Both the position numbers and the translations under genes were made by a program. The notes beneath the pieces are model-generated. The model was given only the letters and a program-made list of their open reading frames with translations, was not told where the DNA came from and ran no database searches. Of a DNA stretch of 23,657 bases, positions 1-7,828 are shown in pieces. The DNA comes from Clostridia bacterium (GTDB taxonomy: Bacteria > Bacillota_A > Clostridia > Oscillospirales > CAG-382): contig JAFWWX010000406.1 in NCBI GenBank assembly GCA_017517985.1, forward strand, positions 1-23,657. Reading direction: 5' to 3'. The stretch's first letter is position 1. Every line of letters starts with the position of its first letter.

Positions 1-559
1 CGTAATAGCTCCATATTACCTTTGCAAAATCAAAGCCGTTGACAAGTCCTTCAAGCTCTGTACATACGCCGAATATTTCTGCTCTTACATATTTTGAGAA
101 CTCCCCGGAATCAGGGTCAAGCCCCTCGGATACCGCCTGAACGCCGACAGCACCAAGCCATTTTGAAAGAATACCCGGAAGTGCCGATCCGTCAGGGGAC
201 GCCTTGCAGGCAAGATTTTTTATAAGCTCTCTGTAGGTTGCAAGCCCTTGATTACGTGTTCCGGAAAGTCTTCTTTCGGGGGAAAGGTCCGCGCTTGCCG
301 TCACAAATCCCTCGGACAGTGCATGGTTTTCAACAAGTCTTAAAAGGAAGCTCTTTCCGCTTCCGTATCTACCTACAATAAACTTTACCGCACACATTCC
401 CTCGGCAATATCCTCAAGGTCACGAAGAAGTGCCGACAGCTCCTCTTTTCTGCCGATGGCAATATATTCAAGTCCACTTCTCGGAACAACTCCTGCGCCT
501 ATTGAATTAAGGAGTATACCCAGCACTCTCTTTGAGATTTTTATGTTATTGTCTGCCAT
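1..559 (-). CDS. DUF2791/BrxD-like P-loop ATPase, 3' end missing at left edge
   Basis: This gene starts with ATG at 559 and stays open to base 1, so about 186 N-terminal residues are visible. They include a clear Walker A (VGRYGSGKSFLLRL, about residues 62-75) and the block ADLSPERRLSGTRNQGLATY (about 89-108). Both are typical of the DUF2791 ATP-binding family, which includes the BREX accessory protein BrxD. Family members are cytoplasmic P-loop ATPases, usually encoded next to an SF2 helicase and often a TerB-domain protein. Here the ATG follows the TAA of the TerB_C gene with no gap (TAAATG), so translation is very likely coupled and the two products are probably made in a fixed ratio. The Walker B region and C-terminus lie outside the window, as would any helicase gene. 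The family is confident; its biochemical role is inferred. Confidence 0.85.
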   Translation of the reverse strand, partial: MADNNIKISKRVLGILLNSIGAGVVPRSGLEYIAIGRKEELSALLRDLEDIAEGMCAVKFIVGRYGSGKSFLLRLVENHALSEGFVTASADLSPERRLSGTRNQGLATYRELIKNLACKASPDGSALPGILSKWLGAVGVQAVSEGLDPDSGEFSKYVRAEIFGVCTELEGLVNGFDFAKVIWSYY

Positions 560-1966
560 TTACAGCACCTCCGCATTGTACATATCAACAAATATTTCCG
601 TAAGATCTTCTTTATAATCTTCTATAAATTTAAGCTGCCTTTCTGCTGTGTCAATTATAATGTCACCATATAGCTCCGAGGCTTTTTCGTTGATTACTTC
701 AGCAAAACCGACAGAAATTCCGCCTCTTTTTCTGGCAAAATCTTCAGCATCAAGCCCTTTTGAAATACAGCACATCAGTTTCTTTTCGTCATCCGTCAAG
801 GCAAGATAAAATTCCTGCCATTCATCAGGAATGTTTTTATCAGCAAAGACTTTGTTTTCCACATCAACGGACACTACCTCTTCCGTTTTGTTTTTCTCAT
901 ATATTTCTTCCGGATTATAGCTTATTTCGCTTCCACCATAATCTCCACCAAAAAGCTCTGCAAGCTCCCAGGATTCCGCCTGAAGTTTTTTTGCCTTCGT
1001 AAAATCTATATTCAGGTCAATAGGTTCAAAAACAATTGTCTTTTCCTCAATTGCCTGTTTCTTTCCATCTTTTTTCGTTTTTTCTATTGGCTTTCTTCCG
1101 ACCTTTAACGGCACCGGTAGAAGTCCGGGGACATCCGCTCTTATTGTTTCCGTTATAAGTCTTCTGTACTCCGGAAGAAGTGAAAAACCGGTAAGCTTTG
1201 ATTTTATCCCCTTCCCCTGCCGTATAAGGTTTTCGGTGTACTTAACAACCGACGCGGCAAAAGAAGAAAGTTCCTCATTTTCAGAATAAGGAATATACTC
1301 TATTTCAAACTCCGTCATACTTATACTCGTACAGGGAAGCCCTCTGTAAGCACAGCGTTTCAGAGTTTTCTTTTCCGGAACAAAAAAGCTTTTTCCCTTT
1401 TCCGATAGTGCGTACTCAAACACCTTCGGAATGACAGCGTATAAACATTTTCTGTATGTTTCCGCATCATTTATAAACTGTTGTGATTTTACAAAATCAT
1501 ATTCCGAAAGTCGCCTTACAGCAGAAAGAAGCTTTTTATCGGTTTGTTCTTTTCCGCCACCAAAAAAGCTCCGCAAACAATCTCCTATAATAAAATCCGA
1601 TTCAAGGGGAATTTTACAAAGCTCCTTTTCGTAAAGTCCGTAAAGCTCCTTTTCTCTTCCGGTTGAAAGATATAAATCAAATATCCACTCTCCGAAAAGA
1701 CCTGCAAAATTGGGGGACTCTACTTTGTATTTCTGCATCAGCAAAATAAGCTCTGTGGTAGTACTCTCAAGGTCAGCCCCATTATTTTCTTCTGCTTGCG
1801 CAATAATCTGTGCCGACTTTTTCAGCAATGATGCGGTGGCACTGCACCCGGAAGCACTGACACTGTCCGGAATATCAAAAGGCTTACATGGGTATTTATG
1901 AACCGACATCTTCACGGACAGAACAGGACTTCTGTCATAGTTTGCGCTTATACTGTTTTTGTCCAT
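560..1966 (-). CDS. TerB_C-domain protein, partner of the DUF2791 ATPase
   Basis: A protein of 468 residues from ATG 1966. GAAGGAGG (1980-1973) sits 6 nt upstream, whereas a GTG at 1972 would overlap the Shine-Dalgarno sequence. The middle part (CAYRG near residue 205, IEYIPYSENEELSSF, then LLPEYRRLITETI) and the last 140 residues (IDLNIDFTKAKKLQAES, then DEWQEFYLALTDDEKKLM, ending in EDYKEDLTEIF) resemble proteins with a C-terminal TerB_C domain. The protein is shorter than typical TerB_N/TerB_C proteins, and I do not see a convincing TerB_N or central TerB domain. No signal peptide or membrane segment is evident, so it is probably cytoplasmic. TerB-related domains are linked to tellurite resistance and stress or phage-defence islands. 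No catalytic motif is visible, so a scaffold or adaptor role for the ATPase is an inference. It is the first gene of its transcript. Confidence 0.72.
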   Translation of the reverse strand: MDKNSISANYDRSPVLSVKMSVHKYPCKPFDIPDSVSASGCSATASLLKKSAQIIAQAEENNGADLESTTTELILLMQKYKVESPNFAGLFGEWIFDLYLSTGREKELYGLYEKELCKIPLESDFIIGDCLRSFFGGGKEQTDKKLLSAVRRLSEYDFVKSQQFINDAETYRKCLYAVIPKVFEYALSEKGKSFFVPEKKTLKRCAYRGLPCTSISMTEFEIEYIPYSENEELSSFAASVVKYTENLIRQGKGIKSKLTGFSLLPEYRRLITETIRADVPGLLPVPLKVGRKPIEKTKKDGKKQAIEEKTIVFEPIDLNIDFTKAKKLQAESWELAELFGGDYGGSEISYNPEEIYEKNKTEEVVSVDVENKVFADKNIPDEWQEFYLALTDDEKKLMCCISKGLDAEDFARKRGGISVGFAEVINEKASELYGDIIIDTAERQLKFIEDYKEDLTEIFVDMYNAEVL

Positions 1967-2002
1967 AAACACCCTCCTTCAGAGATAATTCGGTAATATA
2001 TA

Positions 2003-2031
2003 ATTTTACTCTATATTTTTCTTTTCGTCAA
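2003..2031 (-). promoter_or_regulatory. Sigma-A promoter of the TerB_C/ATPase operon
   Basis: On the minus strand, TTGACG (2031-2026) is followed by a 17-nt spacer and TAAAAT (2008-2003). Each hexamer matches the consensus in 5 of 6 positions. The predicted transcription start is near 1996, giving a leader of about 30 nt with GAAGGAGG. The cassette is therefore a transcription unit of its own, not a continuation of the ABC exporter operon. Confidence 0.7.
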
Positions 2032-2075
2032 GGGATTTTAACCGTAATCGGGAAATATTAATTATAAAGTAACAT

Positions 2076-2117
2076 TTCCTGCATCGCTGATAAGTCCTCA
2101 TATTGCAGAATTTTTTT
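2076..2117 (+). terminator. Possible plus-strand terminator hairpin
   Basis: TTCCTGCA (2076-2083) can pair with TGCAGAA (2104-2110) with one bulged base, across a 20-nt loop, and is followed by T7 (2111-2117). The orientation is plus, yet no plus-strand gene precedes it. The large loop makes the call weak. Confidence 0.3.
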
Positions 2118-2126
2118 GGCAACAGC

Positions 2127-2168
2127 AAAAAGCACACCGCAGAACGGCAACGCCGTTGGGGTGTGCTT
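2127..2168 (-). terminator. Rho-independent terminator of the ABC exporter operon
   Basis: AGCACACC (2131-2138) pairs with GGTGTGCT (2160-2167). An inner 6-bp stem, AACGGC/GCCGTT (2143-2148, 2152-2157), has a 3-nt loop. Read on the minus strand, the hairpin is followed by TTTTT (about 2131-2127). It lies 84 nt downstream of the stop of the exporter's second gene and before the TerB_C promoter. Confidence 0.65.
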
Positions 2169-2219
2169 CAAATATTATAGTTCTTTGCCCCTCTTTCTTT
2201 CAAGAAATTGGGCGTGTGG

Positions 2220-2242
2220 TATGGGGACACGCAGTCCCCATA
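2220..2242. repeat. Perfect 9-bp palindrome after the ABC exporter stop codon
   Basis: TATGGGGAC (2220-2228) and GTCCCCATA (2234-2242) form a perfect stem with a 5-nt loop, 9 nt past the TGA of the exporter gene. No T-tract follows on either strand, so it is not a classic terminator. It could be an mRNA 3'-end stabiliser or a short dispersed palindrome. Confidence 0.5.
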
Positions 2243-2251
2243 AAAAACACA

Positions 2252-4180
2252 TCAGGTTGCAAAGCCTGCGTACTGGGAGTTGTAAAGACCGTAGTATGCA
2301 CCCTGCTTTTCTATCAGCTGTTCGTGGCTTCCGCATTCTGCGACTCTGCCGTCGTCAACAACTATAATCATATCCGCATCCTTGATTGTGGAAAGGCGAT
2401 GCGCGATTATAAGGCTTGTTCTTCCCTTTAACAGCTTTGCAAATGCGTTCTGGATATGCACCTCGGTTCGGGTATCAACACTGGAGGTCGCCTCATCAAG
2501 AATAAGTATTCTCGGGTCTGCAATAAATGCTCTGGCAATTGACAGAAGCTGTCTCTGACCCTGACTGAGATTTCCGCCACCTTCGGAAAGTACTGTATCA
2601 TATCCGTCCGGAAGATGCTCGATAAAGGAAGCAATATTTGCGTTCTTCGCAGCCTCGTATATTTCTTCGTCCGTTACATTCTCATTTCCGTATTTTATAT
2701 TGTTCCTTATAGTATCCGAGAAAAGCACCGTATCCTGAAGAACTATTGCTATATTCTTGCGGAGCGACTCCTTGGTTATATCCGTTATGTTTCTTCCGTC
2801 AAGAAGAATCTCGCCGCTGTCAAGCTCATAAAAGCGTGTAAGAAGATTTGCAACAGTAGTCTTACCGGCACCGGTCTTTCCGACAATTGCTATCTTCTGT
2901 CCGGGGCTTACCTTAAGATCAAAGTCTTTCAGAACAGGCTCGCCCTCGACATAGGAGAAAACAATATTATTAAAATCAAGATTTCCGGTAATGTTGCTCG
3001 CTGATATTTCAAATCCACCATCGTCAGTTTCCGGCTCTGCTTCAAGTATTTCAAATACTCTTTCCGCACCTGCAATAGCTGTCTGTATTGCAGCATACTG
3101 GTTTGCTATTTCATTTATAGGCCGTGTAAACTGCTTTGAATAAAGCAGGAATGCCTGAATGATACCAACGGTGATTGCTCCCTCTGTGCCTGCGGTCTTT
3201 ATTGCAAGATAACCGCCTATTGCCGCCACAAGAAGGTATCCGAGGTTTCCGATAACATTCATCAAAGGCCCCATTACTCCACCGAAGATGTTCGCCTTGA
3301 TTCCTGCTCTTGAAAGTTTCTTGCTGACATCGGAAAACTCTTCAATGCTTTTATTTTCTCTGCTGAATGCAATAACTGTTTTGAATCCGTTTACCGACTC
3401 CTCAACCTCACTATTAAGCTCGCCGAGCAGTATTTGCTGCTGCTTGAAGAAGCGTCTCATAAATTTTGATAGCTTCATTGTAACAAGAAGTGTCAGCGGA
3501 ATTGTAATCATACTCACAAGCGTCATCAAAGGACTGTAGATGAGCATAATTATAAATGTTCCCACGATAGTTATAACGCCTGAGAACAGCGAACCAATGG
3601 ACTGTGATATTGTCATTGAGATATTTTCCGTATCATTGGAAATACGGCTCATTATATCTCCGTGTCGGTGAGTATCAAAGAATTTTATCGGTAGTCTTTC
3701 AAGCTTTGAAAACAGATCTTTACGCATTGTGCGCACTGTAGATTGGGACAGCTTTGCGGAGTATATTCCCTGAAAATACGAAAGAACTGCACTGAAAATA
3801 TAAACTATTGCCATTAAAGACAACATATTCCGAAGTGTCACAAAATCTACATTTAACAATGGCGTCGCTTCAGGATTTTCAGCAATAAGCGCTGCCGCTT
3901 CTTCCTCGGTATATATTGTTATAGAGTCTATCGCCTTCTGCTGAAGGGCAGGACCTGCAAGATTCAGAAGCGTTGTAACAACCATTACCGCAAGTAGTCC
4001 GAAAACGACGTATTTGCTTCTGCCTATATAAACAATCAGCTTTTTGAGTGTCCCGAAGGTGTCCTTTGGCTTTTCCATATTAAGAATTGCGCCGTGAGGG
4101 CCTCCCGGTCTTCCTCCGGGTCTTCCTTGCATTGCAGGGGGCATCTTCTGACCGTTATTGTTTTTAGGTGTATTATTCAT
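2252..4180 (-). CDS. ABC exporter subunit, consensus ATPase half (TM288/BmrD-like)
   Basis: A fused membrane/ATPase half-transporter of 642 residues. Residues 1-35 are a Pro/Gly-rich cytoplasmic tail (RPGGRPGGPHG). Residues about 45-350 hold the six transmembrane helices. The ATPase domain has Walker A GKTGAGKT (434-441), signature LSQGQ (538-542), Walker B ILILDE with the catalytic Glu563, and switch His594 (IAHRLST). Catalytic residues are intact, but the signature departs from LSGGQ, as in consensus subunits of heterodimeric exporters, where this signature faces the partner's degenerate site. The gene lies 46 nt downstream of its partner and has AGGA 10 nt before the ATG. Members of this family export drugs, lipids or peptides from the cytoplasm. 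The substrate here is unknown. Confidence 0.9.
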   Translation of the reverse strand: MNNTPKNNNGQKMPPAMQGRPGGRPGGPHGAILNMEKPKDTFGTLKKLIVYIGRSKYVVFGLLAVMVVTTLLNLAGPALQQKAIDSITIYTEEEAAALIAENPEATPLLNVDFVTLRNMLSLMAIVYIFSAVLSYFQGIYSAKLSQSTVRTMRKDLFSKLERLPIKFFDTHRHGDIMSRISNDTENISMTISQSIGSLFSGVITIVGTFIIMLIYSPLMTLVSMITIPLTLLVTMKLSKFMRRFFKQQQILLGELNSEVEESVNGFKTVIAFSRENKSIEEFSDVSKKLSRAGIKANIFGGVMGPLMNVIGNLGYLLVAAIGGYLAIKTAGTEGAITVGIIQAFLLYSKQFTRPINEIANQYAAIQTAIAGAERVFEILEAEPETDDGGFEISASNITGNLDFNNIVFSYVEGEPVLKDFDLKVSPGQKIAIVGKTGAGKTTVANLLTRFYELDSGEILLDGRNITDITKESLRKNIAIVLQDTVLFSDTIRNNIKYGNENVTDEEIYEAAKNANIASFIEHLPDGYDTVLSEGGGNLSQGQRQLLSIARAFIADPRILILDEATSSVDTRTEVHIQNAFAKLLKGRTSLIIAHRLSTIKDADMIIVVDDGRVAECGSHEQLIEKQGAYYGLYNSQYAGFAT

Positions 4181-4226
4181 TTATGTGTATTCCTTTCAAA
4201 ACCGTATGGTCGAATAAAACGTAAAA

Positions 4227-5942
4227 TCATTCCTTTGAAAGCTGGGAATTATAAATGTCGATATATACTTCATTGCCAGAAAGAAGCTCATCGTGAGTGC
4301 CACTGCCGACTATTCTTCCACCGTCAAGGACGAAAATTCTATCGCAGTTTCTGACACTTGCAATACGCTGGGCAATCATAATTACCGTGGTTTCCGAAAG
4401 ATTCTCACGAAGCGCTGAGTGAAGTCTTGCTTCTGTTCCAAGGTCAAGTGCAGAGGTGCTGTCGTCAAAAATCAAAACTTCAGGCTTTTTCATTATAGAG
4501 CGGGCAATTGATATTCTCTGTTTCTGACCGCCGGAAAGGGACGCTCCCTTTTCGCCGATTATTGTATTGTAATCATCGTTAAAGCCCATTATAAAATCGT
4601 CTGCCTGAGCAATGGATGCACATTTTCTTACCTGTTCAAGGTCTGCGCTTTCATCGCCCCATTTTATGTTTTCCTCGATTGTTCCGGAGAAAAGCTCACT
4701 CTTCTGAAGTACATACCCTATCTTATCACGAAGTGAAGAAAGAGTATATTCTTTAACATTTACACCGTTAATAAGTATTTCTCCGGAGCACACATCGTAA
4801 TATCTTGCAATAAGCGAAACAAGGGTTGTTTTTCCGGAGCCGGTAGAGCCGAGAATTGCCGCTGTTTCACCCTTTTTCAGTTTAAAGTCCACATCTTTAA
4901 GAATGTCGTCACCGCTTGTTCCCGGATACCTGAATGAAACATTTTTGAACTCAATTTCATTAATTTCTCCTTCAAGTACCTTGTCGCCACCCTTGATAAC
5001 AGGCTCGGTATCAAGAACCTCGCTGATTCTGCCGGCAGACGCTGTGGCACGGGAAATCATTTGGAACATCATTGTTATCATCATAATGGAAAACAGTATC
5101 TGTGTTACATATGTAACCGCCGCCATTACATCTCCGACCTTCATAGCCCTTGCCTGTGTCTGAAGTCCTCCGATATAAATAATGGCAATAACCGATACGT
5201 TCATTACTATCATAATAATAGGGCTCATAAACGCAAGAATCATATGAACACGCAGATTTGTATCGCACAGCTCATCATTAGCTTTGCCGAATCTCTTTAT
5301 TTCGTGGTCTTCTCTTACATATGCTTTGACAACTCTTGAGCCTGTCACATTTTCCATAACAACGGAATTAAGCTTATCAAGCTTTTCCTGAACAACCTTG
5401 AACATCGGGTTTGTTCTCATTACTATCATAGCAATACCGATAAGCATTATCGGCAGAGAAATTGCAACAACCGCCGCAAAGCTCAGATTTAGTCCCAGCA
5501 TCATAATTATTCCGCCTATAAAAAACATAGGTGAACGGACAAACATACGGAGAAGGAAATTCATAAACATCTGAACCTGCTGAATATCGTTTGTTATTCT
5601 TGTTACGAGCGACCCTGTTGTGAACTTATCCGTCTGCTGGGGAGAAAGGCTCATAACACGTCTGTATGTATCACATCTCACATCGTTTCCAAAGTTTTGC
5701 GAGGCAATAGAACCAAAAGCCGCCGCAAGTATTCCGGAAATACCGCCAAGTATTGACAGCAAAATCATCAGGATACCGGTTCTAACCACAAGGTCAAGAT
5801 TTCCTTTAAGTACTCCCTCGTCAACAATGGTCGACATAAGCTTTGGAAGCTGAAGGTCAATAAATACCTCTGCTATCATAGTTATCGGTGCAAGAATTGC
5901 AATATACCAATAACGCTGCATATATTTAAACATTTTTTTCAT
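4227..5942 (-). CDS. ABC exporter subunit, degenerate ATPase half (TM287/BmrC-like)
   Basis: A half-transporter of 571 residues from ATG 5942, chosen because GAGGTGG (5957-5951) lies 8 nt upstream. A GTG at 5954 in the same frame would sit inside that sequence. Residues about 10-310 form the membrane domain with six helices. The ATPase domain has Walker A LGSTGSGKTT (about 364-373) and a perfect LSGGQ (469-473). However, the Walker B region reads VLIFDDST, with Asp in place of the catalytic Glu (about residue 494), and the switch His is Gln (IAQRIAS, about 525). These are the marks of the degenerate, non-hydrolysing site of heterodimeric exporters. It is the first gene of the two-gene operon and is expected to pair with the product of the next gene. 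Confidence 0.9.
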   Translation of the reverse strand: MKKMFKYMQRYWYIAILAPITMIAEVFIDLQLPKLMSTIVDEGVLKGNLDLVVRTGILMILLSILGGISGILAAAFGSIASQNFGNDVRCDTYRRVMSLSPQQTDKFTTGSLVTRITNDIQQVQMFMNFLLRMFVRSPMFFIGGIIMMLGLNLSFAAVVAISLPIMLIGIAMIVMRTNPMFKVVQEKLDKLNSVVMENVTGSRVVKAYVREDHEIKRFGKANDELCDTNLRVHMILAFMSPIIMIVMNVSVIAIIYIGGLQTQARAMKVGDVMAAVTYVTQILFSIMMITMMFQMISRATASAGRISEVLDTEPVIKGGDKVLEGEINEIEFKNVSFRYPGTSGDDILKDVDFKLKKGETAAILGSTGSGKTTLVSLIARYYDVCSGEILINGVNVKEYTLSSLRDKIGYVLQKSELFSGTIEENIKWGDESADLEQVRKCASIAQADDFIMGFNDDYNTIIGEKGASLSGGQKQRISIARSIMKKPEVLIFDDSTSALDLGTEARLHSALRENLSETTVIMIAQRIASVRNCDRIFVLDGGRIVGSGTHDELLSGNEVYIDIYNSQLSKE

Positions 5943-5986
5943 ACGCACGTCCACCTCTTAATTACAATTTTTTCCACTAATATATT

Positions 5987-5992
5987 ATTATA
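5987..5992 (-). promoter_or_regulatory. Candidate -10 box of the ABC exporter operon
   Basis: A perfect TATAAT (5992-5987, minus strand) lies 45 nt upstream of the exporter start in an AT-rich stretch. The best -35 at 17-nt spacing is TTGCTT (6015-6010), a poor match, so either an activator helps or the true promoter differs. Bases 5993-6147 contain nothing else I can recognise. Confidence 0.4.
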
Positions 5993-6147
5993 CATCATAT
6001 GAAAACAGAAAGCAACAAAAACGCGTTAATTTTCACTAAATTTTCAGTTTTATATGTAATCTTGTACATATTCTTCAACACATTAAGAAGTGGAAAAGCA
6101 CCTGTACTATATAACAAAAGTATAACTTTAAAAATCCGCCTTTTTAT

Positions 6148-6182
6148 AAAAGCACACCCTTGCAGAATACTCCGCAAGAGTG
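6148..6182 (-). terminator. Terminator of the M20 dipeptidase gene
   Basis: On the minus strand, CACTCTTGC (6182-6174) pairs with GCAAGGGTG (6163-6155) over 9 bp with one G-U, followed by TGCTTTTAT. The stem begins 15 nt after the dipeptidase stop. The U-tract is modest. Confidence 0.55.
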
Positions 6183-6196
6183 TTTTGGTTATTTTC

Positions 6197-7630
6197 TTAT
6201 TCCACATCATTCAACGCCTTGTCACACTCGTAAATCATAAGTGCTAAAAGCTTCACCGCTTCAAAGAACTGTGGTAATTTCAGCATCTCATCGCTCTGAT
6301 GGACTCCACCGTGTCCGGTAGGTAATTCCGGCACATCACATTCAACATATTCCGCCTGAAGACCGACACTGAAAGCTTTCTTAAGATGTCTTGAATAGGT
6401 TCCACCGCCAAGATAAAAGCCTTTGGCGTTTTTATCCCCGGAAAGAGATGCATACACTCTTTCAAGGCTCCTTGCCGTTTTGTCATCTTCCGGTATTGCA
6501 AAGCCACGGCTGTTTTCGCATATTCTTGCTGTGGGATATGCTTCCTTTATCTTCTGTTCAAGCTCCTCGGCTACAATCGCTGTGCCGTATCTTATATCAA
6601 GGGCTATGTCCGGTACTCCGTCATTTGAAATGCTGCAGATTCCGTTAACGCTTGTCAATGGCCCGAAAAAGGGGTCAGAGCAGGCAACCCCAAGTTTTTC
6701 TCCGTAAAAATCGCCGGTAATTTCCTCTATCTTTGAAAACAGCTCTCTGTCGTTTTTGCAAAGGCACCTACATTCCGAAAGCATCTTTGACGCAACCTGC
6801 GCCGCGTTTATACCACCTTCCGGCATTGCTGCATGCTTTGCAACACCTGTTGCTAAAATCTCTATTTGGTCACCGTCTTTTTCAACTGTCAAGCGACCGT
6901 TATCCTTTGATTTTTCGCAAATCTCTCTGTAAAGGTCCTCTTTGTACTTTATTTTTACTTTTACCCTGTCAAGCATAATATTATATGCTGTGCCACCGCA
7001 AAACTCCGTAACATTTTCAAATTTTCCGTCTGGGAATATATGCACATGGCAGATACTTTTTTCACCAAAAGCAACAGGAAAATCGCCGTCGGGGACTATG
7101 CTTACATCCGGCATACTGTTCTCAGCTGTATAAGCCTCTATATCGCCCATTCCCGTTTCCTCGTCTGAGCCCAGAAAAACCGAGATTTTATTTTTTAATT
7201 TAATCCCTGCATCACAAAGCATCTTCACCGAGAATATGGCTGCTGCGACACCCGCCTTATCATCCTGAACACCTCGTCCAAATAGTACATCTCCTACTTT
7301 CTTCGGGCAAAAAGGTTTTGTGTATATCCAATCACTCTCCGATGCCGGCACAACATCTGTGTGTACAAATATTCCGATTGTCTTGTCTCCCTGCCCAAAA
7401 TTTGCAACGCCGTATTTTCCACCATTTGAGGTCTTTGCGTCAAAGCCATACTTTTTCATTATTTCAACAGAGGCGTCAAGACATTCCCTGCAATGTACGC
7501 CGTAGGGCGCATTTTCACACGGCTCGCCCTTAACTGACGGATATTTTACAAGCTCAGATATTACATCTATCATTTCCTCTTTGTGTGCATCAATATATCT
7601 ATCAAATTTTTCATTTATTTCTTTATACAT
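6197..7630 (-). CDS. pepV: PepV-type M20 metallodipeptidase
   Basis: A cytoplasmic di-zinc peptidase of 477 residues that hydrolyses dipeptides from peptide uptake or turnover. Metal and catalytic motifs are in family order: FVHTDVVP with His90 and Asp92, GRGVQDDKAG with the bridging Asp near 123, SDEETG with the Glu157/Glu158 pair, VPDGDFP (Asp near 180), and the C-terminal GHGGVHQSDE histidine. Spacing and length match Lactobacillus PepV. A longer reading frame from ATG 7660 exists but is rejected: GGAGGA (7646-7641) lies 10 nt before ATG 7630, and the promoter would place the transcript start near 7669, only 9 nt before 7660. It is divergently transcribed from the patatin gene. Substrate range is inferred, and the family also includes Xaa-His dipeptidases. 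Confidence 0.88.
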   Translation of the reverse strand: MYKEINEKFDRYIDAHKEEMIDVISELVKYPSVKGEPCENAPYGVHCRECLDASVEIMKKYGFDAKTSNGGKYGVANFGQGDKTIGIFVHTDVVPASESDWIYTKPFCPKKVGDVLFGRGVQDDKAGVAAAIFSVKMLCDAGIKLKNKISVFLGSDEETGMGDIEAYTAENSMPDVSIVPDGDFPVAFGEKSICHVHIFPDGKFENVTEFCGGTAYNIMLDRVKVKIKYKEDLYREICEKSKDNGRLTVEKDGDQIEILATGVAKHAAMPEGGINAAQVASKMLSECRCLCKNDRELFSKIEEITGDFYGEKLGVACSDPFFGPLTSVNGICSISNDGVPDIALDIRYGTAIVAEELEQKIKEAYPTARICENSRGFAIPEDDKTARSLERVYASLSGDKNAKGFYLGGGTYSRHLKKAFSVGLQAEYVECDVPELPTGHGGVHQSDEMLKLPQFFEAVKLLALMIYECDKALNDVE

Positions 7631-7675
7631 ATATGTTTTATCCTCCAACCCCATCTCCATTTATATTGCCCTTAT

Positions 7676-7704
7676 ATTGTATATTTAACCCTGAATTTTG
7701 TCAA
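7676..7704 (-). promoter_or_regulatory. Sigma-A promoter of the dipeptidase gene
   Basis: On the minus strand, a perfect TTGACA (7704-7699), a 17-nt spacer and TACAAT (7681-7676, 5 of 6). The predicted start near 7669 gives a leader of about 39 nt to ATG 7630 and excludes the upstream ATG 7660. Confidence 0.75.
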
Positions 7705-7743
7705 TAGAAAAGAAGTGTTAAAAAGCTACACAATTTTTAATTT

Positions 7744-7771
7744 CACAAAAATATGTTCACAAAAATATGTT
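7744..7771 (+). repeat. Two perfect tandem 14-bp repeats in the divergent promoter region
   Basis: CACAAAAATATGTT occurs twice head-to-tail (7744-7757 and 7758-7771), between the dipeptidase and patatin promoters. TATGTTC (7752-7758) also forms an inverted repeat with GAACATA (7780-7786), which overlaps the candidate patatin -35. This is a plausible regulator-binding array. Confidence 0.6.
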
Positions 7772-7778
7772 ATACTCC

Positions 7779-7806
7779 TGAACATACATATTGTGTACCG
7801 TATAAA
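7779..7806 (+). promoter_or_regulatory. Candidate promoter of the patatin-like gene
   Basis: TGAACA (7779-7784, 4 of 6), a 16-nt spacer and TATAAA (7801-7806, 5 of 6). The predicted start near 7813 leaves only about 16 nt of leader, which carries GGGAG 7 nt before the TTG start codon. Confidence 0.45.
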
Positions 7807-7828
7807 AATATTTATTGGGAGAACTGCT

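Noticed and set aside
2615..3004. 129-codon plus-strand frame inside the ABC exporter gene
   Set aside because: It is opposite the conserved ATPase domain (Walker A to signature) and has no start signals.
7583..7828. Upstream extension of the patatin reading frame
   Set aside because: It overlaps the start of the divergent dipeptidase gene, both promoters and the 14-bp tandem repeat. The patatin motif needs a start at or near TTG 7829, which has a good Shine-Dalgarno sequence.
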